From: an uncultured Eubacteriales bacterium
Lineage (GTDB): Bacteria > Bacillota > Clostridia > Oscillospirales > UBA644
Assembly (NCBI GenBank): GCA_900547165.1
Contig: URFZ01000011.1
Coordinates: 1 to 64,000, forward strand
Reading direction: 5' to 3'
DNA: 64,000 nt
Positions 15,583 through 25,159 of this stretch are shown piece by piece. Below the pieces are notes generated by a model that searched no databases, was not told where the DNA came from, and saw only the letters and a list, made by a program, of their open reading frames with translations. Position numbers and translations under genes: made by a program. How positions within the stretch are numbered: the stretch's first letter is position 1; the number at the start of each line of letters is the position of its first letter.

Positions 15583-18500
15583 ATGAAAAAAAGATTTTTA
15601 TCCATGCTTCTTGTCACGGTTCTCGCGGTGTCGTTGATTGCCGGTTTTGCACTTTCCGCAAGCGCCACCCCCGCGTCATATCCGTTTCAAAGCACCGTGC
15701 CGATTACGGGACACGGCTGGACAGGATGGCAAAATGTGTTGAATTCCATACCAAGCACTTCGGATTATGATTCGATGCGCGCGGACGGAACACCTTATGC
15801 CGTACTGAAAGCAACGCTTGACAGCGCCAAATCGACCTATGGCGAAATAGCGGACGGAGCATCTCCGAACTACGACTCCGTAACAACTTCTACGGGACAG
15901 ACATTGACCGCTTATGCGGATTCCGTATTCGGCAGGGCTTTCTATATGTTTGACGGCGGAAAGCAACTTGCATACGAATTGTGGAACAGCACGGTCGATT
16001 CTTCCGTAAAACTCATCAGGACAAAAGCAAACTACTTTATGTATGTCACCGCCGATTCGCAGACGATATATCATCCCGATCTGTATCAGGCGGCAATCAA
16101 CGCGCTCGGCGATTACACAAGAAATTGTCATTACGACAAAGCGTTCGGAAGTGCTGACACCGGTAGATACGAAGCGCAGAAACAACGCTTCGAAACCTTT
16201 AAAACGGCATTGCAGGCTATGCTTCCGAATGACGGAAAATACGAAGTTTCCGACTATAAACCGGAAGGAAAAACTCCGCTTAAAGCAAACTCCGTTTTTG
16301 CGGGCTGGTACACGGACGAAACTTTCACAACACCGTATCTTCTCGATTCGGGCGAGGCTTATGCAAAATTCGTTGACGAAAAAGTTCTTTCCGTTCGCGT
16401 TCAGTGCGATGCGGGCTTCACGGGCGCAAGCGAAAAAACGAATCTGCGCTTTGTGACGACAGTTGACGGAACGGATTACCGCGCTGTCGGATTCAGAATA
16501 ACGCTCAACAACGGCAAAGAAATAGACGTAAACACCAGCACCGTTTACAGCAGCATAACAGCGAAAAACGGTCAAACGATTCTGACATATCAGCCGACGG
16601 CATTCAGTTCCGAATCAAAGTATTTCATGACTTTTGTTATCGGAAATGTACCGACTGAATTTTTTGTATCCGAATTCAGCGTAACGCCGTACTGGATAAC
16701 GCCAGACGGTTCAAGCGTGGACGGCGTAACAAAGACGTTCAATATAACGGACGCGAACGGACTGACAAAGGCCGTTGCGGTTGACAACACAACGAAAGTT
16801 TATCAGGACAGAACGTACAGCACCGAAACCCCGATAAAGCGTATAGATATGTCTCTTGCCTCCAACGAATCGGAAGGTGGGCAGTTCATTCTGAAAAATG
16901 AGTCCAAGGCATTCACCGTTAAAGATATTACAGTCAGCGACCTGACGGACGGCAGCGGAAACACTATTCCGTCATCTGTAATAACCGTTTACAGACAGCA
17001 TTATATGTATGTTGACGTTCACTACTATACATATACCGGCTATCCGAACGCATACTACCCCGACGCTCTTATCGAGATAAAATACGATAAGGCACATTAT
17101 TCGTCGGGCTTCCCCGTTGCAAAGGGCAAAAACCAAGGCTATTGGTTTACACTTACAGCAGGCAAAAACACCGCAGCGGGAAACTATACGGGCAAAATCA
17201 CGGTAACAACTGGAGACTGTGAGTTTTATATTCCGCTCAATGTAAAAGTATACGACTTTGCTATCCCCGAAGAATCGCATTTCAAAAATTCGTATGCACT
17301 TTATCAATTGACCGATTACGACGGACAGAGAGAACAGTATTACGAATTTCTTAAACAGTACAGACTGAATTCCACATATCTGCCGACAATCGAAGCGGAT
17401 CTTTCGTGGAACGAAGACAAAAACAAGCTCGTTACACTTGACGCAACGAAAGCCGTTATCGGTCACGCGAAATCGGAGCTCATCAACACCGTTATGCTCG
17501 ACATTGCGGGTATGAGACGTTACAACGACAACGGAACATACCGTTTCACTTCCGAATTCAGAGAAATGCTTTCGTATCTGAATACGGAATTTCCCGGCAA
17601 ACTCTATTCGATAATTGCAGATGAGCCCGTATACCAGGAGGGCGCAGACTGGGTAAACACAACAAGAATACCCGACCTTGCAACTCTTGTCCGCGAAGAG
17701 GGTCAGGGAATGAAATCTATCATTACCTATGACACATACCTTCCGACGGACACAAATACTTTGAGCATACCGGATGTATGGTGCGTAAAACCCTCCTACA
17801 TCACAAAAGCGGATGCGGATGCTGCACACGCAAGAGGTCAGGAGATGTGGTATTACACCTGCAACTGGCCCGTTTACCCCGCATTGACCACACACATTGA
17901 CTCGCACCTTATCGCTCCGAGACTTATAACATGGCTCGGATTCGGCGACCACATTGACGGATTCTTCTGCTATTCCGCAACAAGACATTACAGAGCAACA
18001 AACTCCACGCATACGGACGCCAACGAATGGGTGAACCCCTATGCTCACCTGCTCGGAGACGACACGGGCAATACCGCGAACTCCGACCCCGCAGGCGACA
18101 ACTATATCATCATGATAGGACTTAACGGTGACGGCATAATAGATGAAAACGTACCCGTTCCGACACTCAGACTTGAAGCGCTCCGCGACGGTATGGAAGA
18201 CTACGAATACCTCTGGCTCTATTCCGAAAAAATCAAGGCATTGAACGCAAAACTCGGAACGAATGTTTCAACCGACGATGCAACGCAGATGTTCACGACC
18301 GTTATGTACAACAGCACAACGGATTGGCTCAAAGATACTTCCGTTTTCGCATATGTTCGCAACGACCTTGCGGAAAAGATTGCGGAAGATGTGGGATTCA
18401 TTTACTACATCAGCGAAACGGGAAATGCCGCAACAAGAACCATTCATGTTTACGGCGCAACGACTTCGACCGTTACCATAGCGGGACAGTCCGTAAATGT

Positions 18501-18615
18501 TTCGGGCGGACACGCGCAGATGACCGTCAACATCAACACCGCAGCAAAGAGAAACGATTACAGCATAACCGTAGGCGGCAAAACCGTTCAGGTGCATTGC
18601 TTCCCCGGGAAATAA
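15583..18615 (+). CDS. Secreted GH123-like glycoside hydrolase (DUF4091 domain)
   Basis: This 1010-residue protein begins with a clear signal peptide (about 1-28, cleavage after SASA). Residues about 60-210 are unassigned. An InlB B-repeat-like FAGWYTDETF segment and a beta domain (LRFVTTVDGTDYRAVGFRI) follow around 235-310. Two beta-sandwich-like regions precede a TIM-barrel region with the DUF4091/GH123 pattern, including the acidic pair in IIADEPVY that corresponds to the GH123 catalytic region, and a terminal LRDGMEDYEYLWL motif. GH123 enzymes release beta-N-acetylgalactosamine; the substrate here is not certain. There is no LPXTG anchor or dockerin, so it is probably released. It is a single-gene unit with its own promoter and terminator. 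Confidence 0.8.
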   Translation: MKKRFLSMLLVTVLAVSLIAGFALSASATPASYPFQSTVPITGHGWTGWQNVLNSIPSTSDYDSMRADGTPYAVLKATLDSAKSTYGEIADGASPNYDSVTTSTGQTLTAYADSVFGRAFYMFDGGKQLAYELWNSTVDSSVKLIRTKANYFMYVTADSQTIYHPDLYQAAINALGDYTRNCHYDKAFGSADTGRYEAQKQRFETFKTALQAMLPNDGKYEVSDYKPEGKTPLKANSVFAGWYTDETFTTPYLLDSGEAYAKFVDEKVLSVRVQCDAGFTGASEKTNLRFVTTVDGTDYRAVGFRITLNNGKEIDVNTSTVYSSITAKNGQTILTYQPTAFSSESKYFMTFVIGNVPTEFFVSEFSVTPYWITPDGSSVDGVTKTFNITDANGLTKAVAVDNTTKVYQDRTYSTETPIKRIDMSLASNESEGGQFILKNESKAFTVKDITVSDLTDGSGNTIPSSVITVYRQHYMYVDVHYYTYTGYPNAYYPDALIEIKYDKAHYSSGFPVAKGKNQGYWFTLTAGKNTAAGNYTGKITVTTGDCEFYIPLNVKVYDFAIPEESHFKNSYALYQLTDYDGQREQYYEFLKQYRLNSTYLPTIEADLSWNEDKNKLVTLDATKAVIGHAKSELINTVMLDIAGMRRYNDNGTYRFTSEFREMLSYLNTEFPGKLYSIIADEPVYQEGADWVNTTRIPDLATLVREEGQGMKSIITYDTYLPTDTNTLSIPDVWCVKPSYITKADADAAHARGQEMWYYTCNWPVYPALTTHIDSHLIAPRLITWLGFGDHIDGFFCYSATRHYRATNSTHTDANEWVNPYAHLLGDDTGNTANSDPAGDNYIIMIGLNGDGIIDENVPVPTLRLEALRDGMEDYEYLWLYSEKIKALNAKLGTNVSTDDATQMFTTVMYNSTTDWLKDTSVFAYVRNDLAEKIAEDVGFIYYISETGNAATRTIHVYGATTSTVTIAGQSVNVSGGHAQMTVNINTAAKRNDYSITVGGKTVQVHCFPGK

Positions 18616-18622
18616 ACATAAT

Positions 18623-18670
18623 AACAGATTCGCGGCGACGTATATAATACGTCGCCGCGAATCTGTTTTT
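18623..18670 (+). terminator. Terminator of the GH123-like gene
   Basis: A 21-bp perfect inverted repeat (arms 18623-18643 and 18647-18667) with a three-base loop is followed by T residues, directly after the stop codon. Confidence 0.92.
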
Positions 18671-19645
18671 GAAAACATTCCGTACGGTTACAGGTCTGAG
18701 CAGTATATTATTCGATTTCAATATCATTTTTCGACAGTCTTTTCATCTTTCCCGACATGATGGGAATACACTGTTTTCCCGTTATTTCCTTCTTTATCGA
18801 ATACAGAACTTTCTTTCAATGAGGAAAAGTAACGACTTTCCACAATTTTCAAAAGCGCCTTTTCAGCCGTCATTTTCGACAAACTTTTCATTGCGGTTTC
18901 GGGGACTTTCACTTTTCCCCGTTTTTCGGCTTTTCTCACATCTTTCGCCATGCGTGATAAATAATGTGAACAATCAAAAATCATGTAAATATCAAGTAAA
19001 ATCTTTGTCAATATGTTTTTGAACACTTTTTTTATCGTAATGTTAAAAACCGCAAACGCTATCAATTTTATAATATTGAACTTTTATTCATTTTGAACAA
19101 TAGAAGAAATCATTAAAAAAGACTTGACAGCGTGGTTATGGGATTTTCAAAACATCAAAAATTGTTGATAACTGTCTTTGAAAAACCGAAACGCATTAAA
19201 ATCATCGACTTTTTCACACTTTCAACAGGGTTTTCCACCAAATCGGAGCATACTATCAAATTTATTCATTTTTTGTTTTGGGAAAGGTTTTTATTCATTT
19301 TTTTGCATTTATGAAAACATGGGGATTTTTTTCGCTTATTAACAGGCGGATTACTGACAGTACACATTTTCGTAACAAAACGTTTGAAATTCACAGCAAG
19401 TTTTCAACAATGAATTATTGTTGATATAATCGAATAATTTGCGGTTATCAAACACTTATCAAAATTTTTGTATAAAACATCAATGCCTTATCCGAAAAGA
19501 ATTTATACATTTTTGTTGATTTCGGTTTTTTGTTGTCAAACTGCACAAAAAAAACAAATCGGAAAAACACGGAGCAATACAGCGCAAAACTTGCCTATTC
19601 CGAAAAATGTTAACATTCATAACAGAGTTTTTACGTTGTTGGGTA
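18671..19645. other. Long AT-rich intergenic region
   Basis: Almost 1 kb separates two glycan-related genes and holds no gene that I can support. Repeated short motifs such as TTTTCAACA, TTGATAAC, TTATCAAAA and TTTCCACA-like words are scattered over 18,835-19,460. A palindrome TCAACAAT-5-ATTGTTGA (19404-19424) directly precedes TATAAT at 19425-19430, which looks like an operator over a promoter. The region could be a regulatory zone for the downstream operon or an unrecognised RNA gene. Confidence 0.5.
19404..19430 (+). promoter_or_regulatory. Palindromic operator-like site abutting a -10 element
   Basis: An 8-base inverted repeat with five-base spacer (TCAACAAT and ATTGTTGA) ends where a TATAAT starts. 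A repressor bound here would block a promoter reading towards the GH106 operon. No good -35 element is evident, so the promoter is tentative. Confidence 0.35.
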
Positions 19646-19674
19646 TTGTAAATTCTTGTAATATATGCTATTAT
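19646..19674 (+). promoter_or_regulatory. Candidate promoter of the GH106-to-PHP operon
   Basis: TTGTAA (19646-19651), 17-base spacer and TATTAT (19669-19674), 43 bases upstream of the GH106 start codon. Confidence 0.55.
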
Positions 19675-19716
19675 ATAATATATTGAATAACCGCGTATGC
19701 GGAAGGAGGTTTTCGG

Positions 19717-22683
19717 ATGTTCGGAAAACCCGACAGAAGAAAATACGGAGCAAAACCGTTCTGGGCATGGAACGGAAAACTCGACAAAGAAGAATTGATA
19801 AGACAGACCGAAGTTATGAAGGAAATGGGCTTCGGAGGCTTTTTTATGCATTCGAGAACCGGACTTGCGACGGAATATTTGTCCGATGAGTGGTTCGACG
19901 ATATAAACGCCTGCGCCGACGCGGCGGAAAAAGAAGATATGGAATCGTGGCTTTACGACGAGGACAGATGGCCGAGCGGTTCCGCGGGCGGCATAGCAAC
20001 AAAAGAGAAAAAATACAGAATGCAATATCTGCGCTGCAATATCGTGATGAAAGACCTGTTCGAATGGTCGGACGACATTATATGCGCATTTGCGGCGGAC
20101 GTTGACGGAATAAATTTTTCGGGCGAAGTGCAAATATCAAAACATACGGACATCGCTTCCCTGCCGACAAAAGACATTATATATTTCACACAGGAATATA
20201 TGGTTCCGACGCCGACTTACAACGAGAGCGCATATCTCGATACATTGAGCCGTGAAGCGACGGAACATTTTATAGAAATAACGCATGAACAGTACGCAAA
20301 AAAGTGCGGAAAGCGCATAGGCAAAAGCATACAGGGAATTTTTACTGACGAGCCTCACAGAGGTGCACTGATGACGGGATTTTCCGTTCCGAACAGAGAA
20401 CCCGCAATGCTTGCGCCGTATACGGACGATCTGTTTGACTGCTTCAAAAAAACGTTCGGATATGATTTGAAAGATAAACTCCCCGAACTGTTTTTAAGAA
20501 AAGACGGGAAATATTACGCAAAAGTCAAATGGCAGTATACAGAATTGCTTACGGAACTTTTCATAAAGAATTTTATGAAACCGTATCATAACTGGTGCAA
20601 AGACCACGACCTGCTATTCACGGGGCATATGCTTCATGAGGACAGGCTTTCGTATCAGGTCAGCACAAACGGTTCGGTCATGCGCTGTTACGAACACATG
20701 GACGTTCCCGGAGTTGACACTCTCTGTAATCACAACTACGCATATTGTATAGTCAAGCAACTTGCGTCCGTTGCAAGGCAGACGGGCAAAAAACACCTGA
20801 TGTCCGAACTGAACGGATGCACAGGTTGGCAGATGCGCTTTTCCGATTATAAAGGTATAGGCGATTGGCAGGCGATAATGGGAATCAATCTGCGTTGTCC
20901 CCACCTTTCATGGTATACCATGCAGGGAGAAGCGAAAAGAGACTACCCCGCCAGCATTCTGCATCAGTCCGCATGGTATAAAGCATATTCGTATCTTGAA
21001 GACCATTATACCCGAATCGGTGAAATTACGGGAACGACGGACAGAGTTTGCAGGACAGCCGTTATAATGCCCGTTGAAAGCCTTTGGGCGCAGATATATG
21101 CGGGCTGGGCAGACGGCATGATGAACGTATCGGAAGAAATCAAGCCGTATGACGACGATTTCGACAAACTTTACAATACCCTGCTTAAAGCGCATGTCGA
21201 TTTTGATTTCGCGGACGAAGAAATGCTTTCGAGACTCGGAAGCGTTGAAGACGGAAAATTGGTAATAGGAAAAGCCGATTACAAGAGAGTGATCGTTCCG
21301 AGTATGCTCACGATACGCAGTTCCACGCTCGAAGTGTTGAAGCAGTTCAAGGCAAGCGGCGGCGAAATAATCTTTGCGGGAATAACGCCGCTACTTGTCG
21401 ACGCGGAGGAATCCGACGCCGCAAAAACTTTTGCCGATGTATGCGAAAAGACCGAAATAGAAAACCTCGCAGAACTGCGCGACAAAATCCTTGTTTCGTC
21501 CGATAAAATAATCATTCAGACTTACAAGGACGAAGAAAACAAATACTGTTTCCTGCTCAACACCGACCCCGATAATTCGGTTAAAGGAGTAACGACAGAT
21601 TTCGGAAAAGATGTTTCACTGCAACTTTGGGACACCGTTTCCGGGGAAATATTCAGCGTTGGCTGCAATAACGGGAAATATACGACGGATTTTGAAGCGG
21701 GACAGCTTATACTGCTTGTAATACCGTATGAAGAAACACTTGACGTTGAACCTCTGCCGCAAAGAAAAGTGATTGAAAAAGTTTCTGCGGACGATGAAAC
21801 GGAAATTTCGACAGATGAGCCGAATGTTCTCGTTCTTGATTACGCAAAGTTCAGAATAAACGACGGAGAATTTTCCGAAAAGAAAGAAATACTGCTTATA
21901 GACCGTTGTCTGCGTGCGGAGTTCGGACTTGAACCGCGCGGCGGCATGATGGATCAGCCGTGGTATACGGCACAGCGCAAATTGCAGACAAAAGCCGAAG
22001 TCGAAACGGTATTTGAATTCGAAAACGACGGATATAACGAAAAAGTCGTTCTCTGCTGTGAAGAGCCCGAGAAATTCGACATCAAAATAAACGGCAAGGC
22101 TATTGACAAAAAGCCTATTGACGGAATTTATATCGACAAGTGTTTCAACAGATTCGATATTTCCGATCTGATACAAAACGGAAAGAACGAAATATCTTTC
22201 AGAACGCAGTTCAGAGAAGATTCAAACCTCGAAGCGATATATCTGCTTGGAAACTTTGCCGCCGACATTTCGGGAAAAATCTCAAAAAGAGAAAAACTCG
22301 GTTTCGGCAATGCCGCGGCGCAGGGGCTTCCGTTCTACGGCGGTTCAATGAAGTACAAACTTCATTTTGCAAAGTTTCCGAAAGACGGACAAAGAGCGAT
22401 ACTGCATCTTGCAGATGAAGAAAATGTTGCCTGCTGCACCGTCGGGAACAAAACGGTTGCGTTCCCTCCGTACACCTGCGACGTGACGGACGAACTTAAA
22501 AACGACGGAACGCTTGACCTGACGGTTTATCTGACACGCCGCAATATGTTCGGCCCCCTGCACGGAATAGCGAGAAAAGTCGATGTTGTAGGTCCCGACG
22601 ATTTTCTGCGCGGAGACAGCGGAGAATATGTCTTGCTTAATGCGGGATTGACGAACGAACCTTATATAACGATAGAAGAATAG
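19717..22683 (+). CDS. GH106-family alpha-L-rhamnosidase-like glycoside hydrolase
   Basis: This 988-residue protein has the N-terminal pattern of GH106 (Glyco_hydro_106): KPFWAWNGKLDKEELIRQ, then GFGGFFMHSRTGL and WLYDEDRWPSGSAGG, followed by IFTDEPHRG in the barrel. GH106 enzymes cleave terminal alpha-L-rhamnose from plant polysaccharides such as rhamnogalacturonan II. There is no signal peptide, so it would act on imported oligosaccharides in the cytoplasm. C-terminal beta domains include LQLWDTVSGE and a galactose-binding-like region near 740-860. The RhaD-type aldolase four genes downstream supports rhamnose as the released sugar. It starts a six-gene operon, with GGAGG nine bases before the ATG. 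Enzymatic specificity is inferred. Confidence 0.85.
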   Translation: MFGKPDRRKYGAKPFWAWNGKLDKEELIRQTEVMKEMGFGGFFMHSRTGLATEYLSDEWFDDINACADAAEKEDMESWLYDEDRWPSGSAGGIATKEKKYRMQYLRCNIVMKDLFEWSDDIICAFAADVDGINFSGEVQISKHTDIASLPTKDIIYFTQEYMVPTPTYNESAYLDTLSREATEHFIEITHEQYAKKCGKRIGKSIQGIFTDEPHRGALMTGFSVPNREPAMLAPYTDDLFDCFKKTFGYDLKDKLPELFLRKDGKYYAKVKWQYTELLTELFIKNFMKPYHNWCKDHDLLFTGHMLHEDRLSYQVSTNGSVMRCYEHMDVPGVDTLCNHNYAYCIVKQLASVARQTGKKHLMSELNGCTGWQMRFSDYKGIGDWQAIMGINLRCPHLSWYTMQGEAKRDYPASILHQSAWYKAYSYLEDHYTRIGEITGTTDRVCRTAVIMPVESLWAQIYAGWADGMMNVSEEIKPYDDDFDKLYNTLLKAHVDFDFADEEMLSRLGSVEDGKLVIGKADYKRVIVPSMLTIRSSTLEVLKQFKASGGEIIFAGITPLLVDAEESDAAKTFADVCEKTEIENLAELRDKILVSSDKIIIQTYKDEENKYCFLLNTDPDNSVKGVTTDFGKDVSLQLWDTVSGEIFSVGCNNGKYTTDFEAGQLILLVIPYEETLDVEPLPQRKVIEKVSADDETEISTDEPNVLVLDYAKFRINDGEFSEKKEILLIDRCLRAEFGLEPRGGMMDQPWYTAQRKLQTKAEVETVFEFENDGYNEKVVLCCEEPEKFDIKINGKAIDKKPIDGIYIDKCFNRFDISDLIQNGKNEISFRTQFREDSNLEAIYLLGNFAADISGKISKREKLGFGNAAAQGLPFYGGSMKYKLHFAKFPKDGQRAILHLADEENVACCTVGNKTVAFPPYTCDVTDELKNDGTLDLTVYLTRRNMFGPLHGIARKVDVVGPDDFLRGDSGEYVLLNAGLTNEPYITIEE

Positions 22684-22693
22684 GAGGACGCCG

Positions 22694-23716
22694 ATGTTCA
22701 GAAAAAATATGGGAATTGACCTCGGCACGTCTTCTGTGCTGATATACGTCAGAGGAAAAGGCATTGTGCTGCGTGAGCCTGCGGTCGTCGCAATAGACAA
22801 AAAGACGATGAAGATATTGAAAGTCGGCTTTGAAGCGCAGGAGATGCTCGGCAGAACGCCGAAAAATATTGCGGCTGTTCACCCGATGCGCGACGGCATA
22901 ATCTCGGATTACGACAGCACCGAGCAAATGCTACGATACTTTATCCGAAAAGCAAACGGAAATTCAATTTTTCCGCCGAACGCGGTCGTATGCGTTCCAT
23001 CAAGAATAAACGAGGTTGAGGAACGTGCGGTAAGACAAGCCGTTACGAATGCGGGCGCGAAAAATATCGAACTGATAGAAGAACCGATGGCGGCGGCGCT
23101 CGGTGCAGGTCTTGACATAGGCAGACCGCGAGGAATAATGGTTATAGACATCGGCGGCGGCACCGTTGACATTGCGGTTATATGCTTAAACGACATCGTT
23201 GTTTCCGAATCCGTAAAATGCGGCGGCAACAAGTTCGATGAAGAGATAGTCAAATACGTCCGCAAGGAGTTTTCCTGCATAATAGGAGAACGAACTGCGG
23301 AAGACATAAAAATCAAAATAGGCTGCGTTTCCCCGCGTGCGGAGCGGCTGACAATGACAGTCAGAGGACGCAATATGGCAACGGGGCTTCCGAAAGAATT
23401 TACCATTTCTTCTGACAACGTTATGCAGGCGTTGACCCCTGCGGCGAATACGGTGGTAGAAGCGGTTCACGACGTGCTTTCAAAGACGCCGCCGGAACTC
23501 ATTGCGGATATATCAACGGACGGAATACTTATGACGGGCGGCGGAAGCCTGCTCTACGGATTTGACAGGTTGCTCTCGTCAAAGATAGGCATTCACGTCT
23601 ATACCGCGGAAGACGCGCTTTCGTGCGTTGTACGCGGTGCGGGAATTGCGTCCGACCACGTTGAAAATCTTTCTGAAACAAAAATCAATTCACCCAGACG
23701 AAAACTCTGGAACTGA
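22694..23716 (+). CDS. mreB: MreB/Mbl-type actin-like rod-shape protein
   Basis: This 340-residue bacterial actin has MGIDLGTSSVLIYVRGKGIVL at the N-terminus, the phosphate-2 loop VIDIGGGTVDIAVI near residue 150, the IELIEEPMAAALGAG signature before it, and GILMTGGGSLLYG near 285. It would form membrane-bound filaments directing cell-wall synthesis. It is not accompanied by mreC, mreD or rodA but lies ten bases behind a rhamnosidase gene, so it is probably an additional paralogue (MreB, Mbl or MreBH type cannot be decided here). GGAGG lies six bases before the ATG. It is the second gene of the operon. Confidence 0.9.
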   Translation: MFRKNMGIDLGTSSVLIYVRGKGIVLREPAVVAIDKKTMKILKVGFEAQEMLGRTPKNIAAVHPMRDGIISDYDSTEQMLRYFIRKANGNSIFPPNAVVCVPSRINEVEERAVRQAVTNAGAKNIELIEEPMAAALGAGLDIGRPRGIMVIDIGGGTVDIAVICLNDIVVSESVKCGGNKFDEEIVKYVRKEFSCIIGERTAEDIKIKIGCVSPRAERLTMTVRGRNMATGLPKEFTISSDNVMQALTPAANTVVEAVHDVLSKTPPELIADISTDGILMTGGGSLLYGFDRLLSSKIGIHVYTAEDALSCVVRGAGIASDHVENLSETKINSPRRKLWN

Positions 23717-23736
23717 TAAAACGGAGGAATAAAAAA

Positions 23737-24423
23737 ATGATTTCAAACCTTACCGCCCTTGCGGGTTCCGGATTTCTGTCGCAACTCTTCCAGAGTTCTT
23801 CGGCAATTTCCATTTCCGACATCATCATCAGACTTCTCATCGCTCTTGCGGTTTCGCTGTTCATCTACTTCATCTACAAGTTTACGTTCAACGGAGTAAC
23901 ATTCAACCGCAATTTCGGCGGAACGATAGTTATAACAACGGTCGTTACCGCAGTCATCATGATGATAATCAACTCAAACCTTGCGCTTTCCCTCGGAATG
24001 GTCGGCGCGCTTTCCATAATCCGTTTCAGAAATGCGGTCAAAGATTCGAGAGATATTTCTTTCATCTTCTGGAGCGTTGCTTCGGGACTTGCCGCAGGTA
24101 CGGGGCTTTATCTTGTCGCGCTTATCTCCACGGTGTTTATAGGTCTTTGCGTTGTTGTATTCAATCTTACGGGATTCTCTTCAAAGAGTTATCTTCTCGT
24201 TGTCAGATACAACACCTCTTTCAACAGCGACATTATGGCAAAAGCGCTTAACCATTATTGCAAAAAGTACCGTCTTCGCATGAAAAACACATCCGACGAC
24301 ACGGTTGAAGCGATATACGAGTTGAATCTCCGCAACGGCGCTGACAATGTTATGGTTGAAAAAATAGCAGACCTTGACGGAATCCTTTCCGTAAACTTGG
24401 TATCGAGCAATGAAGAGATCTGA
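23737..24423 (+). CDS. DUF4956 membrane protein
   Basis: This 228-residue protein has three or four membrane segments within residues 25-145 (LLIALAVSLFIYFIY, IVITTVVTAVIMMI, GLYLVALISTVFIGLCVVVF) and a cytoplasmic C-terminal alpha/beta domain. The conserved loop GMVGALSIIRFRNAVKDSRDI and FIFWSVASGLAAG identify DUF4956. Members are commonly encoded next to VTC-domain proteins, as here, and sometimes with CotH kinases. The function is not established; a partner of the neighbouring polyphosphate polymerase-like enzyme is the likely role. The stop overlaps the next gene by 14 bases. Confidence 0.9.
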   Translation: MISNLTALAGSGFLSQLFQSSSAISISDIIIRLLIALAVSLFIYFIYKFTFNGVTFNRNFGGTIVITTVVTAVIMMIINSNLALSLGMVGALSIIRFRNAVKDSRDISFIFWSVASGLAAGTGLYLVALISTVFIGLCVVVFNLTGFSSKSYLLVVRYNTSFNSDIMAKALNHYCKKYRLRMKNTSDDTVEAIYELNLRNGADNVMVEKIADLDGILSVNLVSSNEEI

Positions 24424-25159
24424 AAACGGGTTTTCGAAACTTCTCGATAATCTGACAGGACCTATACCGAAGCCGAAAACGACCAAGACGTTCCGACACG
24501 AGTTCAAATATCTGATAAACCGTTACGACTATCTCAAATGCCGTAATCTCTGCGAAAGATATATGAATTACGATAAATTCGCGGGTGCGGACGGGACGTA
24601 TTTTATCAACAGTCTTTATTTTGACTCCGTAGGTTGCAAGGACTTTTTTGACAAAGACCTTGGTGCATACGACCGCAAGAAAATGCGTATCAGAAACTAC
24701 GGTTACGACCTTGATTGGGCGCATTTCGAGATGAAGAGAAAACTTGACATTTGGGAATACAAGGATAAGGTCAAGATCTCGAAAGACGAGTTTTACCGCA
24801 TTGCGGCGGGCGACTTTTCCTGCCTGCTGAACAAAGACGATACCGCAGTCAGATTTTTCTCGATACTTTCGGAGGGACTTTACCGCCCGTCGTGCATAAT
24901 CGAGTATGACCGCGTTGCGTTCGTGCTTCCCTTTGAGGACGTTCGAATAACGTTCGACCTTGACGTTCGGTATTCGACAAGCGACTTTGATATTTTCAGA
25001 AAAAAGGTAACAACGCCTCTCTTCCCCGAAAAATCTGTCGTATTCGAGATAAAATACAACGAATTTCTTCCCGGCTGGGCGCGCGGAATGCTCGGCATAG
25101 CGGGCAAACAGACGGAAGCGGTAAGCAAATACTGCTTTGCGCGTGAAAAAATATTATAA
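24410..25159 (+). CDS. VTC-domain protein (polyphosphate polymerase-like)
   Basis: This 249-residue protein has the tunnel-fold VTC domain of the yeast vacuolar polyphosphate polymerase. The basic and acidic tunnel residues are recognisable in FRHEFKYLI, NSLYFDS, KKMRIRNYG, HFEMKRK, CIIEYDRVAF, ITFDLDVRY and FEIKYN. Known homologues use ATP or related nucleotides to make polyphosphate or other triphosphate-tunnel reactions. The overlap with DUF4956 suggests a membrane-associated pair. The start overlaps the previous gene and lacks a good ribosome binding site, which fits coupled translation. Activity on polyphosphate is inferred from family. Confidence 0.88.
   Translation: MKRSENGFSKLLDNLTGPIPKPKTTKTFRHEFKYLINRYDYLKCRNLCERYMNYDKFAGADGTYFINSLYFDSVGCKDFFDKDLGAYDRKKMRIRNYGYDLDWAHFEMKRKLDIWEYKDKVKISKDEFYRIAAGDFSCLLNKDDTAVRFFSILSEGLYRPSCIIEYDRVAFVLPFEDVRITFDLDVRYSTSDFDIFRKKVTTPLFPEKSVVFEIKYNEFLPGWARGMLGIAGKQTEAVSKYCFAREKIL

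Noticed and set aside
16972..18048. A 358-codon open frame antisense to the GH123-like gene
   Set aside because: Cysteine- and valine-rich low-quality sequence opposite a well-supported gene; no start signal.
18724..19065. A 113-codon open frame on the minus strand in the AT-rich gap
   Set aside because: None of its possible starts (TTG 19065, ATG 18984, ATG 18951) has a ribosome binding site, and no family is recognisable.
18835..19460. Possible replication origin because of TTTCCACA- and TTATCAAAA-like words
   Set aside because: No exact DnaA box (TTATNCACA) was found and dnaA, dnaN and rpmH are absent.
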